Positions 25,233 to 33,531 of a stretch of 33,531 nucleotides of DNA are shown here, one piece after another. The notes below the pieces were generated by a model. The model was not told the DNA's origin. It ran no database searches and saw nothing but the letters and a program-made list of their open reading frames with translations. Source of the DNA: Streptomyces sp. XM83C. GTDB taxonomy: Bacteria > Actinomycetota > Actinomycetes > Streptomycetales > Streptomycetaceae. The stretch's first letter is position 1. Every line of letters begins with the position of its first letter. The stretch lies in NCBI RefSeq assembly GCF_023072675.1, contig NZ_JALLGL010000033.1, positions 1-33,531 of the forward strand, written 5' to 3'. A program made the translations under genes and the position numbers.

Positions 25233-25356
25233 GTCAGCGATCGTGGCCCGCCCCGCGCGGCCGGGTCCTGTTCGAGTCGTGCACCTGGGGGACGTACCGC
25301 CACGGATGGCGCAAGAACCGCACCTGCCCGCATGCCTGACAGCCCGTCGGGCCGGA

Positions 25357-28300
25357 TCACGCCGCGAGCAGCTCCCCGGCCGCCGCCTCCCGCTCGGCCA
25401 TCCTGCGCAACGGGCCGTCCACGGCGGCCAGTTCGGCGTAGCGGCCCCGCTGCACGACCCGGCCCGCGTCCAGGACCAGCACCTCGTCCACCGCGTCCAG
25501 CCCCGCCAGCCGGTGCGTGATGAGCAGCGTCGTACGGCCCTCGGTGGCGGCCAGCAGATCGGCGGTCAGCGCGTCCGCCGTCGGCAGGTCCAGATGCTCG
25601 GCCGGCTCGTCCAGCACCAGCACCGGGAAGTCCGCGAGCAGCGCCCGAGCCAGCGCCAGCCGCTGCCGCTGCCCGCCCGACAGCCGGGCCCCGTGCTCAC
25701 CGACCAGTGTGTCCAGGCCGTCCGGCAGACCGTCCACCCACTCCAGCAGCCGCGCGCGGGCCAGCACGCCCCGCAGCTCCTCCTCCGTGGCGTCCTTCTT
25801 CGCCAGCAGCAGGTTCTCGCGCAGCGTGCTGTCGAACAGATGCGCGTCCTGCGCGCACAGCCCGACGATCCGGCGCACGGCATCGCCGTCGAGGCTGTCC
25901 GCAGCGACACCGCCCACCGTGTACCGGCCGGCGCTCGCGTCCAGGAAACGCAGCAGCACCTGCGCCAGCGTCGTCTTGCCCGCCCCCGAGGCGCCCAGCA
26001 CGGCCACCCTGCGGCCTCGCCCGAGCGTCAGGTCCACCCCGGCGAGCGCGTCCCGCTCCTGCCCGGCGTGACGGGCCGTCAGCCCCTCCAGGACGACCGG
26101 GAAGGGGTCCGTGGGCGGCTGCGCGGGCTGCTGCGGCTCCCGCACCGGCTCGGGGGAGTCCAGTACGTCGTACACGCGCTCGGCGCTCCTGCGTACCCGC
26201 TGCCGGTACTGCACGGCGAGCGGCAGGCCCAGCACGGCCTCGAACGCAGCCAGGGGAGTGAGTACGACCACGGCAAGCAGCACACCGTCCAGCCGGCCGT
26301 CGGCCACCGCCCGCGCCCCGGTCAGCGCGGCCCCGGCGACGGTGAGACCGGACACCAGCGCGGTGAGCCCGTCGCCCAGCGCGGTGGCGGTGGCGGCGCG
26401 CGACGCGATCCGGGTGAGCACTGAGTCGGCCCGCCGCGTCTCGGCCTCCCGCGAGGGCAGCGCGCCCGCCACGGTCAGTTCTGCCGTGCCGGTGAGCAGG
26501 TCGGTGACCCGGGTGGCGAGCTGCCCCCGGGCCGGGGCCAGCCGGCGCTCGGCGTGCCGCGCGACCGCGCCCGTCAGCAGCGGCACCCCCAGCCCCGCCG
26601 CGAGGAGACCGGCAGCGAGGACCGCGCCCGCCTCGGGCAGCAGCCAGGCGGTGAAGCCGACGGACACCGCGCTGACGGCCACTGCGGCGCCCGCGGGCAG
26701 CAGCCATCGCAGCCAGTAGTCCTGGAGGGCGTCCACATCGGCCACGAGTCGCGTCAGCAGATCGCCGCGTCGGGTGCCGCGCAACCCGGCGGGTGCCAGC
26801 CGCTCCAGGCGGCGGTAGACGGCGACGCGGGTCTCTGCCAGCGTCCTCAGCACGGCGTCATGGGAGACGAGCCGCTCGGCGTAGCGGAACACGGACCGTC
26901 CGATGCCGAAGGCGCGCGTCGCCGTGACGGCCACCATCAGATACAGCACGGGCGGCTGCTGGGCGGCGCGGGAGATCAGCCAGCCGGACGTCGCCATCAG
27001 ACCGACGGCGCTGCCCAGCGCGAGGCTGCCCAGCAGCAGCGCCAGCGCCATCCGGCCGCGGCGGGCACCGGACAGGGCGCGGACCCGGCGCAGGACATCG
27101 GAGCGGGCGCCCGCTCCCGGAGCCTGGTCGGATGCCGGTTCGGGGCGGTCCGCTGCGGTGTCCGTCGGGGATCCGGCGGCCTGTGCCTCGCGCGGTCCGG
27201 CCGGGGCGGGCACAGGGACGGCCGTGCCTTCCGCTGTGCCGGCGGGCTCCAGCCTCACGACCCGGTCCGCGACGGCGAGCAGCGCCGGACGGTGCACGAC
27301 GAGCAGCACCGTGCGGCCGACGGCGAGCCGCCGTACCGCCTCGACGATGTCCGCCTCGGTACGGCCGTCCAGCGCGGCCGTGGGTTCGTCGAGCAGCAGC
27401 ACCGGCCGGTCCGCGAGGAACGCGCGGGCCAGCGCCAGCCGCTGCCGCTGCCCCGCGGACAGACCGGCCCCGTCCTCACCGAGCACCGTCCGTGGCCCGT
27501 CGGGCAGCGCGTCGACGAACTCCAGCGCCCCGGCGTCCGCGAGCGCCTGCCGTACGGCGCTGTCATCGGCTTCGGGGCGCGCCAGCCGCACGTTCTCCGC
27601 GATCGTCCCGGCGTACAAGTGGGGGCGCTGCGGTACCCAGGCGATGCGCGACCGCCACTGCTCCAGGTCGAGGTCGGCCAGGTCGGCGCCGCCGATGCGG
27701 ACCCGCCCCTCGGCGGGCCGCACGAAGCCGAGCAGGACGTTCAGGAGCGTCGACTTGCCGGCGCCGCTGGGGCCGACGAGCGCCACGGTCTCCCCCGGCT
27801 CGACGCTGAACGACGCCTTCGTCACCGCGTCCGTGGACCGGCCGGGGTAGCGGACCGTCACGTCCTCGACGGTGATGCCGCCCGCGGGCACGGCGGCCGT
27901 GCCGGAGGCGGGCAGCGGTGTCTCGAGCACGGCGAAGATCTCCTCGGCGGCGGCCAGGCCCTCGGCCGCGGCGTGGTACTGCGCGCCGACCTGCCGCAGC
28001 GGGAGATAGGCCTCGGGTGCCAGTACCAGGACCACGAGGCCGTCGTAGAGGTCCATGTCGCCATGGACGAGCCGCATGCCGATGGTCACGGCGACCAGGG
28101 CCACCGAGACGGTCGACAACAACTCCAGCGCGAAGGAGGAGAGGAACGCGATCCGCAGCGTGCGCAGGGTGGCCTGCCGGTACTCGCCGGTGATACGGCG
28201 GATCGACTCGGCCTGTGCCTTGGCCCGCCCGAAGACCTTCAGGGTGGGCAGTCCGGCGACGACGTCGAGGAAGTGGCCCGAGAGCCGGGAGAGCAGCCTC

Positions 28301-28869
28301 CACTGACGGTCCATCCGGGCCTGCGTGGCCCAGCCGATCAGGACCATGAAGACGGGGATGAGCGGCAGTGTGGCGACGATGATGACGGCCGAGACCCAGT
28401 CGTCGGTGACGATCCGCGCCAGGACCGCCACCGGCACGACCACGGCGAGCCCCAGCTGGGGCAGATAGCGCGAGAAGTAGTCGTCCAGCGCGTCGATGCC
28501 ACGAGTGGCGAGGGTCACCAGGGACCCGGTGCTCCGGCCGTCGAGCCGGTCAGGGCCGATCCGGGCCGCCCGCTCCAGCAGACGGCCTCGCAGCTCCGAC
28601 TTGACGGCGGCGCTCGCCCGGTGGGCGGCGAGTTCGGTGAGCCAGCCGACCAGGCCACGGCCGCAGGCGACGGCGGCCAGGAGGAGCAGGGGAGTGCGCA
28701 GGCCGGAGACCGACTGGCCGTGCTGGAAGGCTCCGACGACCACATCGGCGATGAGCATGGCCTGTGCGATCACCAGACCCGCGCCGAGCATGCCCAGGCC
28801 GACGACCGCGGCCAGGAAGACACGGGTGGCGCGGGCGTACCGGACAAGGCGCGGGTCGATCGGTTTCAC
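25357..28869 (-). CDS. cydDC: Fused CydD-CydC thiol reductant ABC exporter
   Basis: A 1170-residue double-length ABC protein. The N-terminal half is CydD-like: six membrane segments, Walker A GPSGAGKST near residue 367, signature LSAGQRQRLALARAF, Walker B VLLLDEPTAALDG. After a proline/alanine linker (~550-590) comes a CydC-like half with a second membrane domain, Walker A GASGAGKTT, signature LSGGQRQRLALARALL and VLVLDEPAEHLD. In bacteria CydDC exports glutathione or cysteine and is needed to assemble cytochrome bd; actinomycetes lacking glutathione presumably use other thiols. The GTG start at 28869 sits inside a parS-like sequence. It is last in the cydA-cydB-cydDC operon. Confidence 0.95.
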   Translation of the reverse strand: MKPIDPRLVRYARATRVFLAAVVGLGMLGAGLVIAQAMLIADVVVGAFQHGQSVSGLRTPLLLLAAVACGRGLVGWLTELAAHRASAAVKSELRGRLLERAARIGPDRLDGRSTGSLVTLATRGIDALDDYFSRYLPQLGLAVVVPVAVLARIVTDDWVSAVIIVATLPLIPVFMVLIGWATQARMDRQWRLLSRLSGHFLDVVAGLPTLKVFGRAKAQAESIRRITGEYRQATLRTLRIAFLSSFALELLSTVSVALVAVTIGMRLVHGDMDLYDGLVVLVLAPEAYLPLRQVGAQYHAAAEGLAAAEEIFAVLETPLPASGTAAVPAGGITVEDVTVRYPGRSTDAVTKASFSVEPGETVALVGPSGAGKSTLLNVLLGFVRPAEGRVRIGGADLADLDLEQWRSRIAWVPQRPHLYAGTIAENVRLARPEADDSAVRQALADAGALEFVDALPDGPRTVLGEDGAGLSAGQRQRLALARAFLADRPVLLLDEPTAALDGRTEADIVEAVRRLAVGRTVLLVVHRPALLAVADRVVRLEPAGTAEGTAVPVPAPAGPREAQAAGSPTDTAADRPEPASDQAPGAGARSDVLRRVRALSGARRGRMALALLLGSLALGSAVGLMATSGWLISRAAQQPPVLYLMVAVTATRAFGIGRSVFRYAERLVSHDAVLRTLAETRVAVYRRLERLAPAGLRGTRRGDLLTRLVADVDALQDYWLRWLLPAGAAVAVSAVSVGFTAWLLPEAGAVLAAGLLAAGLGVPLLTGAVARHAERRLAPARGQLATRVTDLLTGTAELTVAGALPSREAETRRADSVLTRIASRAATATALGDGLTALVSGLTVAGAALTGARAVADGRLDGVLLAVVVLTPLAAFEAVLGLPLAVQYRQRVRRSAERVYDVLDSPEPVREPQQPAQPPTDPFPVVLEGLTARHAGQERDALAGVDLTLGRGRRVAVLGASGAGKTTLAQVLLRFLDASAGRYTVGGVAADSLDGDAVRRIVGLCAQDAHLFDSTLRENLLLAKKDATEEELRGVLARARLLEWVDGLPDGLDTLVGEHGARLSGGQRQRLALARALLADFPVLVLDEPAEHLDLPTADALTADLLAATEGRTTLLITHRLAGLDAVDEVLVLDAGRVVQRGRYAELAAVDGPLRRMAEREAAAGELLAA

Positions 28870-28876
28870 GTGGAAC
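28863..28876. promoter_or_regulatory. Degenerate parS site overlapping the cydDC start
   Basis: GTTTCACGTGGAAC differs from the Streptomyces parS consensus GTTTCACGTGAAAC at one position. On the minus strand its centre supplies the GTG start codon of cydDC (CAC-GTG-AAA). It lies 37 bases from a perfect site. Confidence 0.6.
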
Positions 28877-28892
28877 AGGCCCTTCGGTCCAA

Positions 28893-28920
28893 GGGGTGTG
28901 TTTCACGTGAAACACACCCC
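28893..28920. promoter_or_regulatory. parS site within a 28-base perfect palindrome
   Basis: The 14-base parS consensus GTTTCACGTGAAAC occupies 28900-28913, and the symmetry extends seven bases on each side (GGGGTGT / ACACCCC). It lies in the 61-base gap between cydB and cydDC. Chromosomal ParB loads at parS; Streptomyces parS sites concentrate around oriC. The extended stem could also act as a transcript hairpin between cydB and cydDC. Confidence 0.85.
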
Positions 28921-28930
28921 GGTGGCGGAC

Positions 28931-29935
<1,005 letters not shown>

Positions 29936-29955
29936 GACTGTGCAGCTCCCTCGGC

Positions 29956-31464
29956 CTAGTACGAGAAGGCCATCGGCTTGTCGGCGTCACGGGGGTCGCC
30001 GCCGATCTTCGTGGGCGGGTTCAGGTCGGCCTCGGTCAGCTCGGGCGGGCCGGCCTTGACGTACTTCACGAGCAGCTTGACCTCGACGACCGCGAGGATC
30101 GCGTACAGCGCGGTGAAGACGAGCATCGAGGTGAGGACCTCGCCCTGGGAGACGCCGGGGGAGACCGCGTCACGGGTCTGCAGGACGCCGTAGACGACCC
30201 ACGGCTGGCGGCCCATCTCGGTGAAGATCCAGCCCCAGGAGTTGGCGATCAGCGGGAAGGCGAGGGTCCAGACGGCGATACGCCAGTACCAGACGGTGAG
30301 CTTCGGGCCGAGTGCCTTGTTCGGCAGGAGCACCAGATGCGGGACCTCGTCCTCACCGACCCTCAGATGCTGAGGCAGCAGGAACTTCTTGCGGGTGAGC
30401 CACAGTCCGGCCAGGCCGATCGCGAAGGATGCCATGCCGAAGCCGATCATCCAGCGGAAGCCCCAGTAGGCGACCGGGATGTTGGGCCGGTAGTCGCCGG
30501 GCCCGAACCTCTCCTGCTCGGCCTTGTTGACGTCGTTGATGCCGGGGACGTACGAGGTGAAGTCGTCGTTGGCGAGGAAGGACAGCAGGCCCGGGATCTC
30601 GATCGCGACGGTGTTGTGGCCCTTCTCGACGTCGCCGTAGGCGAAGACCGAGAACGGCGCGGGCTTCTCGCCGTCCCACAGGGCCTCGGCAGCGGCCATC
30701 TTCATCGGCTGCTGCTTGAACATGACCTTGCCGAGGACGTCTCCGCTGACCGCGGTGAGCAGACCGGCGATGACCACGGTGACCAGGCCCAGCCGCAGGG
30801 AGGTCTTCATCTCCCGGACGTGCTTCTTGCGCGCCAGATGGAAGGCGGCGATGCCGACCATGAAGGCGCCGCCGGTCAGGAAGGCCGCGGACAGGGTGTG
30901 AAACGCCTGGCTGAGCGCGGTGTTCTGGGTGAGGACCGCCCAGAAGTCGGTGAGCTCGGCCCGCCCCTTGTCCTTGTCGATGCGGTAGCCGACCGGGTGC
31001 TGCATCCAGGAGTTGGCCGCGAGGATGAAGTAGGCCGACAGGACCGTGCCGAGGGAGACCATCCAGATGCAGGCGAGGTGGATCTTCTTCGGCAGCTTGT
31101 CCCAGCCGAAGATCCACAGGCCGATGAAGGTGGACTCGAAGAAGAACGCGATCAGTGCCTCGAAGGCGAGCGGCGCCCCGAAGATGTCACCGACGAAGCG
31201 GGAGTAGTCCGACCAGTTCATGCCGAACTGGAACTCCTGCACGATGCCGGTGACGACACCCATCGCGATGTTGATCAGGAAGAGCTTGCCCCAGAACTTG
31301 GTCGCCCTGAGGTACTTCTCCTTCTCCGTGCGCACCCAGGCGGTCTGTAGACCGGCGGTGAGGGCGGCGAGGGAGATCGTCAGGGGGACGAACAGGAAGT
31401 GGTAGACGGTGGTGATGCCGAACTGCCAGCGCGCCAGTGTCTCGGGCGCCAATGCCAATTCCAC
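29956..31464 (-). CDS. cydA: Cytochrome bd oxidase subunit I
   Basis: A 502-residue membrane protein. LARWQFGITTVYHFLFVPLT carries the haem b595 ligand histidine of helix I; QEFQFGMNWSDYSRFVGDIF and AFFFESTFIGLWIFGWD hold conserved quinol-oxidase helices; the C-terminal GRQPWVVYGVLQT is diagnostic. The Q-loop is short, as expected outside enterobacteria. The GTG at 31464 with AAGGAG upstream is chosen over a longer frame to 31524. It is the first gene of the operon and lies behind a perfect Rex operator, so it should be derepressed when NADH rises under oxygen limitation. Confidence 0.97.
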   Translation of the reverse strand: MELALAPETLARWQFGITTVYHFLFVPLTISLAALTAGLQTAWVRTEKEKYLRATKFWGKLFLINIAMGVVTGIVQEFQFGMNWSDYSRFVGDIFGAPLAFEALIAFFFESTFIGLWIFGWDKLPKKIHLACIWMVSLGTVLSAYFILAANSWMQHPVGYRIDKDKGRAELTDFWAVLTQNTALSQAFHTLSAAFLTGGAFMVGIAAFHLARKKHVREMKTSLRLGLVTVVIAGLLTAVSGDVLGKVMFKQQPMKMAAAEALWDGEKPAPFSVFAYGDVEKGHNTVAIEIPGLLSFLANDDFTSYVPGINDVNKAEQERFGPGDYRPNIPVAYWGFRWMIGFGMASFAIGLAGLWLTRKKFLLPQHLRVGEDEVPHLVLLPNKALGPKLTVWYWRIAVWTLAFPLIANSWGWIFTEMGRQPWVVYGVLQTRDAVSPGVSQGEVLTSMLVFTALYAILAVVEVKLLVKYVKAGPPELTEADLNPPTKIGGDPRDADKPMAFSY

Positions 31465-31547
31465 GTCGCCTCTCCTTACATCGCCGTGGTACAGCGGCAG
31501 ATTTGCCCCTTGTGTCCCGCACAACTACGGAGCAACCGGGACGCGCT

Positions 31548-31563
31548 TGTGAACGCGTTCACA
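31548..31563. promoter_or_regulatory. Rex operator (ROP) upstream of cydA
   Basis: TGTGAACGCGTTCACA is a perfect 16-base palindrome identical in form to the Streptomyces Rex consensus, 84 bases upstream of the cydA GTG. Rex is an NADH/NAD+-sensing repressor known to control cyd genes in S. coelicolor. A following ACATTCACAAG may be part of the promoter. Confidence 0.93.
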
Positions 31564-31646
31564 TTCACAAGCCATTATGACGCACTGATTTTCGGACGAT
31601 GAAGGGGGGTCCCCCATGGCCGGCCCGGCACCCCCTTGGCAGCGAC

Positions 31647-31663
31647 TTCAACATATTGTTGAA
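31647..31663. promoter_or_regulatory. 17-base palindrome before the cyclophilin-like gene
   Basis: TTCAACATATTGTTGAA has seven-base perfect arms around TAT, is A/T-rich in a G/C-rich region, and ends 9 bases before the ATG at 31673. Position and form suggest an operator, perhaps for a GntR-type repressor, and it would overlap the ribosome-binding region. No regulator is identified in the window. Confidence 0.6.
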
Positions 31664-31672
31664 TTGCGCGCC

Positions 31673-32062
31673 ATGCAGATGTACAGCACGCGCATCCGGA
31701 TCTCATGGCCGTCCGGCCATCTCACCGCCACCCTCGACGACACCCCGACCACCCGGGCCCTCGCCAAGGAGCTTCCGCTGGTCTCTGTGGCCCGCACCTG
31801 GGGAGAGGAGGTCTACTTCGACACCGGTGTCGGCGTTTCACGTGAAACGGACGCCCGCCAGGTCGTCGAGCCGGGCACAGTCGCCTTCTGGACCGACGGC
31901 GACTCCCTGGCCCTCCCCTACGGCCCCACACCGATCTCCCAGGGCGACGAATGCCGCCTCGCGAGCCCCTGCAACATCCTCGGCCGGCTCGACGGCGATC
32001 CCCGGCTGCTGGCGACGGTGCGCGACGGGGACCCGGTCCGGGTCGAGCTGATCGACGACTGA
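31673..32062 (+). CDS. Cyclophilin-like fold protein
   Basis: About 129 residues beginning MQMYSTRIRISWPSG. TRALAKELPLVSVARTWGEEVYFDTGV is typical of the short bacterial cyclophilin-like family (TM1367-like; landmark GEEVYFDTGV), usually of unknown activity. It continues with AFWTDGDSLALPYGPTPIS, the family's second conserved block. ATG 31673 or 31679 fits the family length; the upstream frame to 31616 crosses the palindrome at 31647. A perfect parS (31835-31848) lies within the coding sequence and translates as part of VSRETD. It diverges from cydA. Confidence 0.75.
   Translation: MQMYSTRIRISWPSGHLTATLDDTPTTRALAKELPLVSVARTWGEEVYFDTGVGVSRETDARQVVEPGTVAFWTDGDSLALPYGPTPISQGDECRLASPCNILGRLDGDPRLLATVRDGDPVRVELIDD
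31835..31848. promoter_or_regulatory. Perfect parS site inside the cyclophilin-like gene
   Basis: GTTTCACGTGAAAC, an exact match to the Streptomyces parS consensus, lies ~2.9 kb from the perfect site at 28900. Intragenic parS sites are common near oriC in this genus. Confidence 0.88.
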
Positions 32063-32200
32063 CGGGCCCCACGCCGTACGCGTGAAGCCCGTCGGTGTCA
32101 CCGGGTGCCGTGCCGGACGGTCCATGCCCCGCAGGCGCGACCCACAGGTGCGAGCCGAGGTGACCCGTAGATCCGGACGGCAGCCTCAGGGGCACAGACC

Positions 32201-33280
32201 TCAGATGTCCTTGCGGAAGTCCTCCGCCACCTTCAGGAAGATGTCGTTCGCCTCGCTCTCGCCGACCGTGACCCGCACACCCTCGCCGGGGAACGGCCGG
32301 ACCACCACGCCCGCCTGCTCACACGCCTGAGCGAAGGGCATCGTGCGCTCCCCCAGCCGCAGCCAGACGAAGTTGGCCTGGGTCTCGGGCACCGTCCAGC
32401 CCTGGGCCCGCAGCGCGTCCACCACACGCGTCCGCTCGCACACCAGCGAGCCGACCCGGCCGAGCAGCTCGTCCTCGGCGCGCAGCGAGGCGACCGCCGC
32501 GTCCTGCGCCAGCTGGCTCACACCGAACGGGACCGCCGTCTTGCGCAGCGCCGCCGCCACCGGCTCGTGGGCGATGGCGAAGCCGACCCGCAGCCCGGCG
32601 AGGCCGTACGCCTTGGAGAAGGTGCGCAGCACGCAGACGTTCGGCCGGTCCCGGTACAGCTCCACGCCGTCGGGCACCTCGGCGTCACGGATGAACTCGC
32701 GGTACGCCTCGTCCAGCACCACCAGGACATCGCCCGGCACCCGGTCCAGGAACCGCTCCAGCTCGGCGCGCTTCACGACCGTGCCGGTGGGGTTGTTCGG
32801 GTTGCAGACGAAGATCAGCCGCGTGCGGTCGGTGATCGCGTCCGCCATCGCGTCGAGGTCGTGCACATCCCCCGGGGTCAGCGGCACCTGCACCGAGCGG
32901 GCCCCGCTGATCTGCGTGATGATCGGGTAGGCCTCGAAGGAACGCCAGGCGTAGATGACCTCGTCGCCCGGTCCGGCCGTCGCCTGGAGCAGCTGCTGGG
33001 CCACGCCCACCGAGCCGGTGCCGGTGGCGAGATGCGAGACCGGCACACCGAACCGCTCAGACAGCTCGTTCATCAGACCCGTGCAGGCCATGTCCGGGTA
33101 GCGGTTGAACGCGGCAGCCGCCGCGGTGACGCTCTCCATCACACCCGGCAGCGGCGGATACGGGTTCTCGTTGGAGGACAGCTTGTACGCCACCGGCCCC
33201 CCGGCCGCGGCCGGCTTGCCCGGCTTGTAGGTGGGGATACCCTCCAGCTCCGCGCGCAGCTTGGGGCTCGTCTCGCTCAC
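32201..33280 (-). CDS. hisC: Histidinol-phosphate/aromatic aminotransferase (HisC-type)
   Basis: A 359-residue fold-type I PLP aminotransferase. [15 protein letters not shown] near residue 33 binds substrate phosphate; the [13 protein letters not shown] region anchors PLP phosphate; [13 protein letters not shown] and VLDEAYREF hold the PLP-binding asparagine and aspartate; [16 protein letters not shown] has the Schiff-base lysine. It converts imidazole-acetol phosphate to histidinol phosphate, but stand-alone copies away from the his operon often act on phenylalanine or tyrosine precursors. The GTG at 33280 has GAGGAGG six bases upstream; a longer frame reaches 33328. Confidence 0.92.
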   Translation of the reverse strand: MSETSPKLRAELEGIPTYKPGKPAAAGGPVAYKLSSNENPYPPLPGVMESVTAAAAAFNRYPDMACTGLMNELSERFGVPVSHLATGTGSVGVAQQLLQATAGPGDEVIYAWRSFEAYPIITQISGARSVQVPLTPGDVHDLDAMADAITDRTRLIFVCNPNNPTGTVVKRAELERFLDRVPGDVLVVLDEAYREFIRDAEVPDGVELYRDRPNVCVLRTFSKAYGLAGLRVGFAIAHEPVAAALRKTAVPFGVSQLAQDAAVASLRAEDELLGRVGSLVCERTRVVDALRAQGWTVPETQANFVWLRLGERTMPFAQACEQAGVVVRPFPGEGVRVTVGESEANDIFLKVAEDFRKDI

Positions 33281-33531
33281 CGCAGTCCTCCTCGCGACCC
33301 CCGGCGGCCTCGTCACCGCCGTCGGCATTCAATACTGCTCACCTTATGAGGATTCGGCCCTGCTGCGTACAGGTGCGCGGTAAAACCCGGGGCCCTGAGC
33401 ACCGCCGGACACCGCGGCCGAGCACCGCCCCGGACCGCACGAGGGGCAGCGCGATGCCGGGCAGGGCGCGGCAGGGAGCCCCTTCCCCGGGGCGCCGGGG
33501 ATCTCCTCGCCCCCGCCCTCGGATGTCGTCC

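Noticed and set aside
24167..25339. Long plus-strand open frame antisense to the M23 gene
   Set aside because: It is a typical G/C-rich shadow: low-complexity, arginine/proline-rich, with no motif or ribosome site.

Overview
This is high-GC actinobacterial DNA, almost certainly Streptomyces. Third codon positions are overwhelmingly G/C, GTG starts are common, and AAGGAG-type ribosome sites are frequent. The window also holds a Rex operator in front of cydA and perfect Streptomyces-type parS sites (GTTTCACGTGAAAC). Those parS sites suggest a chromosomal position in the origin-proximal region.

The window has two parts. Positions 1 to about 22,172 are the right-hand portion of an integrated mobile element whose left end lies outside the window. 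Positions about 22,173 to 33,531 are conserved host chromosome. At the junction a large serine integrase (20710-22143, minus) abuts a host LLM-class F420-dependent oxidoreductase gene that has lost its first ~74 codons (22173-22853, plus), so the element appears to have integrated inside that gene.

Element backbone, all minus strand: integrase; a small protein; a DnaB-N/RecA-like ATPase; a membrane protein; a basic protein; a MobC-like accessory protein; a MobA/VirD2-type relaxase; and a ParB-like protein. A cluster of CGTACG palindromes and a strong hairpin lie between the ATPase and membrane-protein genes. This looks like an integrative mobilizable element; no FtsK/TraB-like translocase is visible. 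Cargo to the left includes a two-domain nuclease-like protein, a uracil-DNA-glycosylase-like protein, a lipoprotein, an XRE regulator translationally coupled to a peptide deformylase, four coupled glycosyltransferase-like genes, an FkbM methyltransferase, a P-loop kinase, a Nudix hydrolase and an HNH-like protein.

The most striking cargo gene is a complete second copy of the disrupted LLM oxidoreductase (1303-2205, minus). It is co-linear with the broken host gene without gaps and roughly 85% identical by eye. Exactly where the host gene was cut, five of six consecutive codons are changed to rare A/T-ending or AGG synonyms with the protein unchanged. The simplest reading is that the element carries a replacement for the gene it destroys, with the attachment site silently erased so its own integrase cannot use it.

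Host flank: a Cof-type HAD phosphatase; an M23 peptidase with an apparent one-base frameshift in a G7 run; the cytochrome bd operon cydA-cydB-cydDC under a perfect Rex operator; a cyclophilin-like protein whose coding sequence contains a parS site; and a HisC-type aminotransferase.
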